Assembly: GCA_027058925.1 (NCBI GenBank)
Contig: JALTAS010000034.1
Span: 2,807-19,980 of the forward strand
Origin: Persephonella sp.
GTDB taxonomy: Bacteria > Aquificota > Aquificia > Aquificales > Hydrogenothermaceae
DNA: 17,174 bases
Direction of reading: 5' to 3'
Part shown: positions 1-10,700 of the stretch, piece after piece
Layout of the letters: each line of letters starts with the position of its first letter
Numbering within the stretch: the first letter of the stretch is position 1
Made by a program: the position numbers and the translations under genes
The notes under the pieces: model-generated
Database searches by the model: none
What the model saw: the letters and a program-made list of their open reading frames with translations, nothing else
Told to the model about the DNA's origin: nothing

Positions 1-1942
1 CAAGGGGAACTTCGGCTTTTATTGTTATTGTTGTTCCCTTTTTCTCAGAACCTAATATTCTTCCTCTTCTCTTAGAAAGATCACCCATAACATCTCCCAT
101 GTATTCTTCGGGAGTATCAACCTCAACAAGCATTATAGGTTCAAGAAGAACAGGATTTGCTTTTTTAGCTGCTTCTCTGAATGCCATTGAGCCTGCGATC
201 TTAAAGGCTATTTCTGAGGAGTCAACCTCGTGGAATGATCCATCAAAAAGAGTTGCTTTCACACCTATTACAGGATATCCTGCAATAACACCGTTTTGCA
301 TAGCTTCCTGTATTCCAGCATCAACTGCCGGAATAAACTCTTTTGGTATGATACCCCCGACAATCTTATCCACAAACTCATAATCCTTTCCTTCAAGGGG
401 TTCTATCTCTATTACAGCGTGACCGTACTGACCTCTACCTCCAGACTGTCTTATAAATTTCCCTTCACCAACAGCTTTTTTCTTGATTGTCTCTTTGTAT
501 GCAACCTGAGGTTTACCTACGTTAACCTCAATACCGTATTCCCTTTTCATCCTGTCAACCATAATCTCAAGGTGGAGCTCACCCATTCCGTGTATGAGAG
601 TCTGGTTCGTTTCAGGATCAACGGTAACCTTAAATGTTGGGTCTTCCTTCATAAATTTATTTAATACCTGTGAAAGTTTTTCCTGATCAGACTTTGTTTT
701 TGGCTCAATAGCCATTGCGATAACAGGTTCTGGGAACTCCATAGACTCTAAAACTATAGGATGGTTAACATCTGAAAGTGTGTCTCCTGTTACTGTATCA
801 AGACCAACAGCAGCTGCTATATCTCCTGCATAAACCTCTGTTATCTCTTCCCTCTGGTTAGCATGCATTCTGAGAATTCTTCCCACTCTGACCTTTTTAT
901 TTTTATTTGCTATTAAGACTGTATCTCCAGCTTTTACATGACCTGAATAAACTCTGAAGTATGTAAGTTGTCCGGCATAAGGATCAGCCATAACCTTAAA
1001 TGCAAGGGCACAGAAAGGCTCATCATCTGATGCGTGTCTTTCCTCCTCTTCTCCTGAGTTAGGATTAACTCCTTTAACAGGGGGCATATCCAACGGAGAA
1101 GGAAGAAAGTCTATAACTGCATCAAGAAGAGGCTGAACACCTTTATTTTTAAATGCTGAACCACACAGCATAGGAACAAGCTCTCTATTTATTGTTGCTT
1201 TTCTGAGAGCTTTTTTCAGTTCCTCAACAGAGATATCCTCTCCTTCAAGGTATTTCTCCATCAGTTCCTCATCTGTTTCCACTACGGCTTCTATCATCTT
1301 TTCACGCCATTCTTCAGCAACTGGCTTAACATCTGCAGGTATATCGTCTGTCACATCATATTTAGCACCAAGTTCATCTCCTCTCCATATGTATGCTTTC
1401 ATCTCAAAAAGATCAACTATTCCCTCAAAATTGTCTTCCTTTCCTATTGGAACCTGTACAGGAACAGGTTTTGCACCAAGCTTCTCAATAATGTCATCAT
1501 AAACTTTGAAAAAGTCAGCACCAACCCTGTCCATTTTATTAACAAAGGCTATTCTTGGAACACCAAATTTGTCAGCCCATCTCCAGTTTGCTTCTGACTG
1601 GGGTTGAACAGCCTCAACAGAAGAAAAAACAAATACAATACCGTCAAGGGCTTTCATAGAACGGACAACCTCAACACCAAAATCAACGTGTCCCGGTGTA
1701 TCAATTATGTTGAGCTGATGTCCTTTCCAGTATGCTGCTGTTGTTGCTGATGTGATTGTTATACCTCTTTCCTTTTCCTGCTCCATCCAGTCCATGGTGG
1801 CTGCACCTTCGTGCACCTCACCTATTTTGTATGTCTTACCTGTATAAAACAGTATTCTTTCTGTTGTTGTTGTTTTTCCTGCATCAATATGGGCAACTAT
1901 ACCTATATTTCTAAGTTTTTCTATTGGCACTTGCCTTGCCAT
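1..1942 (-). CDS. fusA: Elongation factor G, N-terminal 647 codons (runs off the left edge)
   Basis: EF-G is the cytosolic GTPase that drives tRNA-mRNA translocation and, with ribosome recycling factor, ribosome recycling. The reading frame starts [21 protein letters not shown]1 is AHIDAGKT at residues 17-24, G3 is DTPGH at 81-85 and G4 is NKMD at 135-138. The domain III/IV motif [10 protein letters not shown] begins at residue 451, and the frame leaves the window at ...[10 protein letters not shown], inside domain V. ATG is chosen because GGAGG (1953-1957) precedes it. It is the third gene of rpsL-rpsG-fusA, 24 nt after rpsG, and has no promoter of its own. The missing C-terminus appears to be the fragment at 17055-17174; together they would give about 694 residues, normal for EF-G. 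A second fusA copy is possible but less likely. The identity is secure. Confidence 0.97.
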   Translation of the reverse strand, partial: MARQVPIEKLRNIGIVAHIDAGKTTTTERILFYTGKTYKIGEVHEGAATMDWMEQEKERGITITSATTAAYWKGHQLNIIDTPGHVDFGVEVVRSMKALDGIVFVFSSVEAVQPQSEANWRWADKFGVPRIAFVNKMDRVGADFFKVYDDIIEKLGAKPVPVQVPIGKEDNFEGIVDLFEMKAYIWRGDELGAKYDVTDDIPADVKPVAEEWREKMIEAVVETDEELMEKYLEGEDISVEELKKALRKATINRELVPMLCGSAFKNKGVQPLLDAVIDFLPSPLDMPPVKGVNPNSGEEEERHASDDEPFCALAFKVMADPYAGQLTYFRVYSGHVKAGDTVLIANKNKKVRVGRILRMHANQREEITEVYAGDIAAAVGLDTVTGDTLSDVNHPIVLESMEFPEPVIAMAIEPKTKSDQEKLSQVLNKFMKEDPTFKVTVDPETNQTLIHGMGELHLEIMVDRMKREYGIEVNVGKPQVAYKETIKKKAVGEGKFIRQSGGRGQYGHAVIEIEPLEGKDYEFVDKIVGGIIPKEFIPAVDAGIQEAMQNGVIAGYPVIGVKATLFDGSFHEVDSSEIAFKIAGSMAFREAAKKANPVLLEPIMLVEVDTPEEYMGDVMGDLSKRRGRILGSEKKGTTITIKAEVPL

Positions 1943-1966
1943 TCTCTTTTTTCCTCCAAATTTTTA

Positions 1967-2458
<492 letters not shown>

Positions 2459-2462
2459 TTAC

Positions 2463-2837
2463 TTATTGTTTTGGTCTTTTTGTTCCGTATTTTGATCTTG
2501 ACTGTCTTCTATCTTTAACACCTGCAGCGTCAAGGGCTCCTCTGATTATCTTATATCTTACACCTGGCAGATCCTTTACCCTTCCTCCTCTCACAAGAAC
2601 TATAGAGTGTTCCTGAAGGTTGTGCCCTATTCCTGGAATGTAACATGTCACCTCGTACCCGTTAGAGAGCCTTACCCTTGCCACTTTTCTCAAAGCAGAG
2701 TTAGGCTTCTTTGGTGTTGTTGTATAAACTCTCACACAGACCCCTCTTTTTTGAGGGTTTCCCTCTAAAGCAGGAGCTTTTGATTTTTTCTTTACCTTCT
2801 GTCTTCCTTTTCTTACAAGCTGGTTTATCGTTGGCAC
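2463..2837 (-). CDS. rpsL: 30S ribosomal protein S12 (GTG start)
   Basis: S12 sits at the decoding centre and contributes to accuracy and to the streptomycin response. The 124-aa product starts at GTG, reading [13 protein letters not shown]. It contains the conserved loops [13 protein letters not shown] and [13 protein letters not shown], which hold the lysines and aspartate typical of streptomycin-sensitive S12. The GTG start is chosen because AGGAGG lies 7 nt upstream and the family begins at this Pro-Thr-(I/V)-Asn motif. An upstream in-frame TTG at 2867 has no such support and would add 10 unrelated residues. It is the first gene of the rpsL-rpsG-fusA unit, with a promoter directly upstream and a terminator-like hairpin separating it from rpoC. 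Confidence 0.97.
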   Translation of the reverse strand: MPTINQLVRKGRQKVKKKSKAPALEGNPQKRGVCVRVYTTTPKKPNSALRKVARVRLSNGYEVTCYIPGIGHNLQEHSIVLVRGGRVKDLPGVRYKIIRGALDAAGVKDRRQSRSKYGTKRPKQ

Positions 2838-2844
2838 ACTAATA

Positions 2845-2850
2845 CCTCCT
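2845..2850 (-). promoter_or_regulatory. Ribosome binding site of rpsL
   Basis: A perfect AGGAGG lies 7 nt before the GTG start at 2837. It decides the start, because the longer in-frame alternative lacks a comparable site. Confidence 0.85.
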
Positions 2851-2873
2851 TCAAAATATAAAGACAAGCTAAA

Positions 2874-2902
2874 ATTATAATAAAATCTGAATTTTAAGTC
2901 AA
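2874..2902 (-). promoter_or_regulatory. Sigma-70-type promoter for rpsL-rpsG-fusA(-tuf)
   Basis: The -35 box TTGACT (2897-2902) and the -10 box TATAAT (2874-2879) are separated by exactly 17 nt of AT-rich DNA. Transcription would start near 2866-2868, giving a leader of about 30 nt with the rpsL ribosome binding site. It lies downstream of the rpoC terminator-like hairpin, as expected for an independent str-operon promoter. This is the best promoter match I can see in the window. Confidence 0.8.
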
Positions 2903-2931
2903 ATTCTTATTTTAATTTTGAGGAAGTAGAA

Positions 2932-2958
2932 ATTATACCTGTGAAAAAAAATTTTCAA
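2932..2958 (-). promoter_or_regulatory. Possible second, upstream promoter for rpsL
   Basis: There is a perfect TATAAT (2932-2937) and a TTGAAA (2953-2958), but the spacer is only 15 nt and is mostly a T8 run. The short spacing makes it weak or inactive on its own. It also overlaps the tail of the rpoC terminator hairpin region, so the T run may serve termination instead. Confidence 0.3.
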
Positions 2959-2980
2959 TAAATGGGGGAAACGTCCCCCA
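2957..2980 (-). terminator. Intrinsic terminator-like hairpin after rpoC
   Basis: In the transcript, TGGGGGA pairs perfectly with TCCCCCA (7 bp) around a CGTT loop at 2963-2980, followed by TTTATTG. It begins 5 nt after the rpoC stop codon. The T-tract is interrupted and a further T8 run lies about 12 nt on, so termination may be partial. It separates the rpoBC unit from the rpsL promoter. Confidence 0.75.
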
Positions 2981-2985
2981 TCAGA

Positions 2986-5900
2986 TTATTCAGATAACTT
3001 TTCTATCTCTTCCCTTGGTATTACAGCTTCTATCTCTGCGTACTGTTTTATCCCTGTTCCAGCAGGAACAATATTACCTATTATCACGTTTTCTTTAAGT
3101 CCCTCAAGACGATCCTCTTTTCCTTCAACAGCAGCATCAGCAAGAACTCTTGTTGTTTCCTGGAATGATGCAGCAGAAATCCAGCTTCTTGTGGAGAGAG
3201 ATGCTTTTGTTATACCAACAAGTACAGGTTCTGCTTTAGGTGGTTTTCCGCCTTCTTCAACAATTCTCTGTATCTCTTCATCAAGATCCACCTTATCAAC
3301 GATCTCATTGAGGAGAAATCTTGAATCTCCAGGATCAACGATTTTTACCTTTCTGAGTATCTGTCTTATTATCACCTCAAAATGTTTATCATTTATCTCA
3401 ACACCCTGCATTCTGTAAACCATCTGTACTTCTTTAACTAAGAACTTGGCAAGTTCCTCAGGTCCCATAATTCTCAGTATGTCGTGTGGGTTTGGTGTTC
3501 CGTCTGTAAGGGGATCACCTGCTTTAACTGTTTCTCCATCTTTAACAATTATAAACTTACCTTTTGCTATTGAGTACTCTCTCTGCAAGCCTGTATCCTT
3601 GTTAAAGACTATAACCTTAACACCTCTGGATTTTAGCCTTACTATACCTTCAAATTCAGCTTTAACAGAACCATCATCTGTAAGCAGTTGTCCCTCCTGA
3701 ACATGCTGACCATTTTTAACAAGAACAAGAACATCTTTTGGTACATCATATGTTTCCGACTGTCCTGTAATTGGATTATAGACAATAATATCCTCAGCAT
3801 CCTCATAAATTCTAACAATACCATCTATCTCAGAAACGATAGCCTTGTTTTTAGGCTCCCTTGCTTCAAGGAGTTCTTCAACCCTTGGAAGACCTCCAAC
3901 TATATCTCTGACTTTCGCTGTCTCTCTTGGTATTTTTGCGATTATATCACCTGCCTGAACCTTGTATCCCGGTTTAACCTGAAGGTAGTTATGATAAACA
4001 TCTGCCTCTTCCGCTTCTGAGCATGCAAGACATTTATCCCATTTTGTTTCAAGATCATTTCTTGAAAGCATAATTATTGTGTTAACAGGAAGATCGTAGC
4101 TGTATTCTTTTCCGTCATCTCCTTTAACAACCATTCTTGGCGTATGAAGAACAGCATCTTTAGGTCTCATAAAGGATATGTCCATTATTGTTTTGCCTGT
4201 GATGTTGTCTCTCTCTTCTCTGAGGGTAACATCAAGAATAACGTCTCTGAGCTCAAGTGTTCCTGCTTTTTCAGCAATTATAGGTATTGAGAATGGATCC
4301 CATTCAACAAGAACATCACCTGGTTTTACTTTCTGACTATCTTTTACCTTCAGTACACCTCCATAAGGAACAGGGAATCTCTCTTTTATTTTTCCTTCCT
4401 CATCAACTATCTTAATAGCCCCGTCTCTGTTTATAACAAGTGTCTTGCCCTCTTTATCAACAACAGTTTTCACATTAAGCAGCTTGATAGTTCCCTCAAC
4501 AGATGCAACATGTTTTGTCTGAACCGCTTTTGCTGTTGCAGCACCACCTATATGGAAAGTTCTCATTGTGAGCTGTGTTCCAGGTTCACCAATAGACTGG
4601 GCTGCTATAATTCCAACAGCCTCACCTATATCAACAAGTTTTTTCTGGGACAGATCTCTTCCATAACATTTTGCACATACTCCCCTTTTCTGTTCACATG
4701 TCAGAACAGATCTTATTTTTACTTCTTCAATTCCTGCATTTTCAATTGCCTGTGCCTTTTCCTCATCAATCTCCTCACCTGCAGCTACAATAAGCTCCTC
4801 TGTATAAGGGTCGTATATGTCCTCTGCTGCATATCTGCCAACTATTCTGTCTTTTAATGGAACAACTATCTCACCACCTTCAATCACAGCAGAAACATCA
4901 AGTCCGTTGAGTGTTCCACAGTCATCATTTGTGATGATAACATCCTGCGCAACATCAACAAGTCTTCTTGTTAGATACCCTGCCACAGCTGTTTTAAGAG
5001 CCGTATCTGCAAGCCCTTTTCTTGCACCGTATGTTGATATGAAATACTCAACGATTGTTAGACCCTCTTTGAAGTTTGATCTGATAGGTGTCTCTATAAA
5101 TTCACCTGAGTGTTTCGCCATGAGGCCACGCATTCCCGCAAGCTGTCTTATCTGATCCCTGTTACCTCTTGCTCCTGAGAGAGCCATCATATAAATAGGG
5201 TTGAAAATACCAGGGTATTTCTTGCCGTTTTCTTCTCTTGTCGTTCTCTCAAGCTCTTCAAACAGAAGTCTTGTTACTTCATTTGTTGTCTGTGACCATA
5301 TATCAATGATCTTGTTGTGTCTTTCTCCTTTTGTTATTATTCCATCAACATACTGTTTCCATACCTTTTCAGCCTCTTCTTCAGCTTTTCTTATGATATC
5401 CCACTTGTTTTTAGGAACAACAAGGTCGTCTGCGGAAATTGAAACACCAGCCTTAGCAGCATACTCAAAACCAAGCTCTTTCAGTCTATCAAGGGTTTGA
5501 GCTGCTATTTCATTTCCAAACTGTTCGTATATCTCAGATATAAGTTTTGAAATCTTTTTCTTGTCAAGAGGCTCATTCACAAATCTGAATCCTTCTGGAA
5601 GAACCTTGTTGAATATAAGCCTTCCAACTGTTGTTTCAACGATTTTTCCATCTTTTTTAACTTTTATTCTTGCAAGAAGGTCAACTTTTCCAAGATCGTA
5701 AGCCAGTATTGCCTCATCCTCGTCTGCAAATACCTTTCCTTTTCCTTTTGCATCATTTATTTCCTGTGTCATGTAGTAAGCACCAAGAATAATATCCTGG
5801 GAAGGCATTGTTATAGGTTTACCGTGTGCAGGAGAAAGGATATTCTGTGTTGAAAGCATTAACACGTATGACTCAATCTGAGCCTCAACAGACAGAGGAA

Positions 5901-7746
5901 CATGGACAGCCATCTGGTCTCCATCAAAATCCGCATTAAACGGAGGACAAACGAGTGGATGAAGCTTTATAGCTTTACCTTCAACAAGAACTGGTTCAAA
6001 AGCCTGAACAGACATTCTGTGCAGTGTTGGAGCTCTGTTTAAAAGAACAGGATGCTGTTTTACAACCTCTTCAAGACATTCCCATACCTCAGGAGCTTTT
6101 TCCTGAACCATTCTTTTTGCATTTTTTATAGATGTTGCATACCCTTTTTCCTCAAGTCTTCTGTATATAAAAGGTTTGAAAAGCTCAAGAGCCATAATCT
6201 TTGGAAGACCGCACTGGTGCATCTCAAGTTCTGGGCCAACAACGATAACGGATCTTCCTGAGTAATCAACCCTTTTACCAAGGAGATTCTGTCTAAATCT
6301 TCCCTGTTTTCCTCTAAGCGAGTCTGAAAGGGATTTTAACGGTCTGTTGTTCTGGGTAACAATTCTTCCTCTTCTACCGTTATCTATAAGAGCATCAACA
6401 GCTTCTTGAAGCATTCTTTTTTCGTTTCTTATAATTATCTCTGGAGCATCAAGCTCAATAAGCCTTTTCAGCCTGTTATTCCTGTTGATAACCCTTCTAT
6501 ACAGGTCATTAAGATCTGATGTTGCGAACCTTCCACCATCAAGGGGTATAAGAGGTCTGAGATCTGGAGGTATAACAGGTATCACATCAAGTATCATCCA
6601 TTCAGGTCTGTTTCCAGATTTCATAAATCCTTCTATAAGCCTGAGTCTTCTGACCAGCTTTTTAAGTTTCTGTTCTGCAACCTCTTTTAGTATTGTCTGT
6701 CTTACAGAGTCTTTTATAACCTCAAATATAGGTATTTCGGGATGTTCCTCCCTGTAGTCCTTATAAAGTTTTTCTAAAGCTGAAGGTCCTTTTTCTATTA
6801 CAAAAGCATCCTCACCATATTTAGGAATAAGGTCCTTCAGCTCCTCTTCATGAATTAGTTGTCCTTTTAAAAGATCGGTATTTTTAGGATCAACAACAAG
6901 GTAGTAATCCTTTGATATGACAGCATCTATCTCTTTATCTGAAGGTGTGATCTCTCCAAATTTAAGCCCAACTTCAGCAAATCTTCTTGCTATCTCTGTT
7001 ATAACTTTCTTGTACAGCCTTTCCTGAGACTGTTTGAACTCAGGCCCCAGCTCATCAAACCCTATGGCATAAGATTTCATCTCTTTTCTAAGCTTATTTG
7101 CATAAGCCTCAAGATCAATTCTTGAAAGAATATCCTTTACTTTTTCAGCACCCATTCCGTATTCATATTTTTCTGAGTGCTCATACTCATAAGCCTCTCT
7201 AAATTCCTCCTCGGATTTTACATAAAGCTTCACATATTTTGTTAATGCCCCATCCATAAGAGGAATTGTGTTTGGATCATTCTCAAATGCTTCTTCTTCC
7301 TCTTCTTCAGGATGCTCAACAATAAGATAAGACTCAAAGTATATAACCCTTTCAATATCCCTTGAGGTTAAACCTAAAAGGTTGCCTATTTTTGATGGCG
7401 TTGATTTCAGATACCATATATGTGCAACCGGTGAAGCAAGCTCTATATGTCCGAACCTTTCTCTTCTTACATCTGATCTGGTAACCTCAACACCGCATCT
7501 ATCACATATTGTTCCTTCATACTTTTTCTTTTTGTATTTCCCACAAAGACATTCATAATCTTTAACAGGACCAAATATCTTTGCACAGAACAGTCCGTCT
7601 TTTTCAGGCTTTAATGTTCTGTAGTTAAGTGTTTCAGGTTTTTTTACTTCCCCGTGGGACCATTCCCTTATTTTTTCCGGTGATGCTAACGAAAGCCTTA
7701 TACTTTCAAATGGCATCAAGCCTTTTGCTTTGTTTTCTTCTATCAA
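2986..7746 (-). CDS. rpoC: DNA-directed RNA polymerase subunit beta'
   Basis: This is the large catalytic subunit of RNA polymerase, 1586 aa. Zinc site 1 is C66, C68, C81 and C84. The catalytic Mg2+ motif NADFDGD is at 604-610. Zinc site 2 is C943, C1017, C1024 and C1027. The trigger-helix motif MRTFHIGG starts near residue 1061. Two insertions stand out. About 130-150 residues lie at roughly 225-355, between the [11 protein letters not shown] region and the [20 protein letters not shown] clamp region. About 200 residues lie at roughly 1070-1278 inside the trigger loop, and its start resembles E. coli SI3 ([26 protein letters not shown]). A lone CLAC pair (C1239, C1242) sits in this second insertion. 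The start is TTG, chosen for its GGAGGT site; the next ATG is codon 11. It is 49 nt after rpoB. Confidence 0.98.
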   Translation of the reverse strand: MIEENKAKGLMPFESIRLSLASPEKIREWSHGEVKKPETLNYRTLKPEKDGLFCAKIFGPVKDYECLCGKYKKKKYEGTICDRCGVEVTRSDVRRERFGHIELASPVAHIWYLKSTPSKIGNLLGLTSRDIERVIYFESYLIVEHPEEEEEEAFENDPNTIPLMDGALTKYVKLYVKSEEEFREAYEYEHSEKYEYGMGAEKVKDILSRIDLEAYANKLRKEMKSYAIGFDELGPEFKQSQERLYKKVITEIARRFAEVGLKFGEITPSDKEIDAVISKDYYLVVDPKNTDLLKGQLIHEEELKDLIPKYGEDAFVIEKGPSALEKLYKDYREEHPEIPIFEVIKDSVRQTILKEVAEQKLKKLVRRLRLIEGFMKSGNRPEWMILDVIPVIPPDLRPLIPLDGGRFATSDLNDLYRRVINRNNRLKRLIELDAPEIIIRNEKRMLQEAVDALIDNGRRGRIVTQNNRPLKSLSDSLRGKQGRFRQNLLGKRVDYSGRSVIVVGPELEMHQCGLPKIMALELFKPFIYRRLEEKGYATSIKNAKRMVQEKAPEVWECLEEVVKQHPVLLNRAPTLHRMSVQAFEPVLVEGKAIKLHPLVCPPFNADFDGDQMAVHVPLSVEAQIESYVLMLSTQNILSPAHGKPITMPSQDIILGAYYMTQEINDAKGKGKVFADEDEAILAYDLGKVDLLARIKVKKDGKIVETTVGRLIFNKVLPEGFRFVNEPLDKKKISKLISEIYEQFGNEIAAQTLDRLKELGFEYAAKAGVSISADDLVVPKNKWDIIRKAEEEAEKVWKQYVDGIITKGERHNKIIDIWSQTTNEVTRLLFEELERTTREENGKKYPGIFNPIYMMALSGARGNRDQIRQLAGMRGLMAKHSGEFIETPIRSNFKEGLTIVEYFISTYGARKGLADTALKTAVAGYLTRRLVDVAQDVIITNDDCGTLNGLDVSAVIEGGEIVVPLKDRIVGRYAAEDIYDPYTEELIVAAGEEIDEEKAQAIENAGIEEVKIRSVLTCEQKRGVCAKCYGRDLSQKKLVDIGEAVGIIAAQSIGEPGTQLTMRTFHIGGAATAKAVQTKHVASVEGTIKLLNVKTVVDKEGKTLVINRDGAIKIVDEEGKIKERFPVPYGGVLKVKDSQKVKPGDVLVEWDPFSIPIIAEKAGTLELRDVILDVTLREERDNITGKTIMDISFMRPKDAVLHTPRMVVKGDDGKEYSYDLPVNTIIMLSRNDLETKWDKCLACSEAEEADVYHNYLQVKPGYKVQAGDIIAKIPRETAKVRDIVGGLPRVEELLEAREPKNKAIVSEIDGIVRIYEDAEDIIVYNPITGQSETYDVPKDVLVLVKNGQHVQEGQLLTDDGSVKAEFEGIVRLKSRGVKVIVFNKDTGLQREYSIAKGKFIIVKDGETVKAGDPLTDGTPNPHDILRIMGPEELAKFLVKEVQMVYRMQGVEINDKHFEVIIRQILRKVKIVDPGDSRFLLNEIVDKVDLDEEIQRIVEEGGKPPKAEPVLVGITKASLSTRSWISAASFQETTRVLADAAVEGKEDRLEGLKENVIIGNIVPAGTGIKQYAEIEAVIPREEIEKLSE

Positions 7747-7753
7747 GGTTTAA

Positions 7754-7759
7754 ACCTCC
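7754..7759 (-). promoter_or_regulatory. Ribosome binding site of rpoC, supporting the TTG start
   Basis: GGAGGT lies 7 nt before the TTG at 7744-7746. The alternative ATG at codon 11 (7714-7716) has no comparable purine-rich site at the right distance, so TTG is preferred. Confidence 0.75.
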
Positions 7760-7772
7760 TTTAAGAGTTTGG

Positions 7773-7792
7773 AAAAAAGGGCCGAAGCCCCC
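7773..7792 (-). terminator. Terminator/attenuator-like UUCG hairpin between rpoB and rpoC
   Basis: In the transcript, GGGC-UUCG-GCCC forms a 4-bp all-GC stem with the very stable C(UUCG)G tetraloop. Two outer G-U pairs can extend it to 6 bp, and it runs into six T residues (7773-7778). It starts 3 nt after the rpoB stop. The stem is short for full termination and the two subunits are needed in equal amounts, so a pause, a weak attenuator or an mRNA-processing or stability element is more likely than a true terminator. Confidence 0.5.
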
Positions 7793-7795
7793 GCA

Positions 7796-10700
7796 TTAAA
7801 GCTCTTTTTTCTTACTTTTTGATACTATATCAACAGTATCACATGTCTGCTGTTGACCATCCTCAAGTCTGCATTCAACATCGAGAGCAAGAGCCTTCAG
7901 CTCTCTAACAAGAACTTTGAATGACTCTGGTACTCCTATGTCGTAGTAGTACTTACCTTTAACGATTGATTCATAAACCCTTTTTCTACCTTCTATATCG
8001 TCAGACTTAACTGTAAGCATTTCCTGCAGGGAGTATGCTGCTCCGTGTGCCTCAAGAGCCCAGACTTCCATTTCACCGAATCTTTGACCACCAAACTGTG
8101 CTCTACCGCCGAGAGGCTGTTGTGTGATAAGAGAGTAAGGACCTGTTGATCTTGCGTGTATCTTATCATCAACCATATGTATAAGCTTCAGCATATACAT
8201 GTATCCAGCTGTAACCTCAAAATCAAATGGCTCACCCGTTCTACCATCTATCAGTTTCATCTTTCCATTTTCTTTGAAACCTGCTTCTTTCAACATCTGT
8301 TTAATATCTTTTTCTGTTGCCCCTTCAAAAACAGGTGTTCTAACAGGTATACCTATCTGTGAAAGATCCTTTACAACAGCCTTTAACGTTTCCTCATCAA
8401 GTGTGTTTAGATATCTCTCAAGCTCCTTAAGATCTTCTTCCCTGTACTTGTCAACAATCTTATCTCCTGTAGTGTTGGCTATCTTGTAATACTCAACAAT
8501 TTTTTTGATGATAGCCTCTTTTCCGGTAATCTTTTTCAGTTCTTCCCCAAGTTTTTCACCAAGCTTTTTGGCAGCGAGACCAAGATGTGTCTCAAGTATC
8601 TGCCCCACATTCATACGTGAAGGAACACCCAGAGGATTAAGAACTATATCAACAGAAGTTCCGTCTTCCATAAACGGCATATCTTCCTCAGGAAGGACAA
8701 CGGAGATAACACCTTTGTTACCATGCCTTCCTGCCATCTTATCACCAACTTGTATTTTACGCTTCTGGGCTATATAAACCTTTACAAGCTCATTTACTCC
8801 GGGCTTCAGATCTGCACCTCTCTGTGCCTGCTGTTTCTGTTTCTCATATATGTTTTCCCAAAGTTCAAGCTGGAGTTTTGCCTTGTTTACGATATTTTCC
8901 ACTCTTTCAATCACATCTTTATCTGATAGGAAACCTGATGGGTTCACCACAATAAACCTGAGAACCTTAGGTGCTGTCTCCTCTGTTATTTCCTCTCCTT
9001 TCTTCAGTATTACTTTTCCTGCCACTTTTATGTCTCTTGGAACTTTCTGTCCCACAATCAGCTCTTTTACAAGCTCATCTCTTCTTGAAGTGATAAATTT
9101 TTTCTTTTCTTCAAGTTCTTTATCAAGTCTTTCAATCTCCTCATCTATAAGCTGTTGTATATACCTGTTTTCTTTTCTCCCAGGTTTTTTCCTTGCGAAT
9201 ACCTGAACATCTATAACTATACCTTCAACCCCTGCTGGAACCCGGAGAGAAGAGTCCTTAACATCTGCTGCCTTTTCACCGAATATGGCAAGAAGTAGCT
9301 TTTCCTCAGGTGTAGGTTGCGTTTCTCCTTTTGGTGTTACTTTACCTACCAGTATATCCCCCGGTTTTACGTATGCCCCAACCCTTACAATTCCGTGCTC
9401 ATCAAGATTTGCAAGGGCTTTTTCATTAACACCCACAATATTCCTTGTTATCTCTTCAGGACCTAACTTTGTTTCTCTTGCCTCACATGTAAACTCCTCT
9501 ATATGAATGGATGTGAACACATCATCTTTGACAAGTCTTTCAGAGATAACAATAGCATCCTCAAAGTTGTATCCTCTCCACGGCATAAATGCAACAAGAA
9601 CATTTTTACCGAGTGATAGTTCCCCTTTGTATGTTGATGTTCCGTCTGCTATTACCGATCCAGCAACAACTGTGTCTCCTTTCCTGACAAGAGGTCTCTG
9701 GTTCATGCAGGTTGCCTGATTTGACCCTTTGAATTTCATTAGCTCGTATATATCAAGACCTATATCAAGGGGATCGTCTGTATTTATCTCTTCAGGATTT
9801 ACCTTTATCACTATTCTGTCACCTGAAACAGACTCAACTACGCCACCTCTTTTTGCTATTATGGCAGCTCCGGAGTGTTCTGCAATAATTTTTTCCATCC
9901 CTGTTCCAACAAGCGGATACTCTGTTTTGAGGAGAGGAACAGCCTGTCGCTGCATATTTGATCCCATCAATGCCCTGTTGGCATCATCATGCTCAAGGAA
10001 AGGTATCAGGGATGCAGAAACAGAAACAACCTGTTTTGGTGATACATCCATATAATCAACTTCTTTAGGAGAAACAAGTCTTATATCCCCTTTTGCTCTT
10101 GCAAGAACTCTCTCATTTATAAATCTTCCCTTTTCATCTATTGGCGCGTTAGCCTGAGCTATAACATACTTTTCCTCATCATAAGCTGCAAGATACTCTA
10201 TTTCATTTGTAACGACTCCGTTTTTCACCTTTCTGTAAGGTGTAACCAGAAATCCAAACTCATTTATTGTTGCAAACACTGTCATTGAAGAGATAAGACC
10301 GATATTTTGACCTTCAGGTGTTTCTATAGGACAGACCCTTCCATAATGGGTTGGATGCACATCCCTTATCTCAAACTTTGCACTGTCCCTTGTAAGTCCT
10401 CCCGGACCAAGTGCAGAGAGCCTTCTTTTATGCGTAAGCTCTGCAAGAGGGTTGGCCTGATCCATAAATTGTGAAAGCTGTCCACCTTTCAAAAACTCAA
10501 GTATAGAACCTGTAACGTATCTCGGATTTATCATGTCAGCAACTTTCAGGTTTGGATCTTCTATATCAACAGTAGCAACCCTGTCTTTGAAAGCCTTGTT
10601 CATTCTGACAAGGCCAAGCCTTGTCTGGTTTTCAAGCAGTTCACCTGCAGGTCTGACTCTTCTGTTTCCAAGATGTGCAATGTCATCTAACTCTTTTTTA

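Noticed and set aside
296..664. Plus-strand open frames across the window (for example 296-664, 4510-4857, 8850-9206, 16090-16431)
   Set aside because: They lie antisense to well-identified minus-strand genes, are low-complexity Ser/Phe/Leu-rich as expected from reversed Lys/Glu-rich coding, and match no family I recognise.
2838..2867. Longer rpsL start at TTG 2867
   Set aside because: It would add ten residues absent from S12 and would start at about the predicted transcription start itself.
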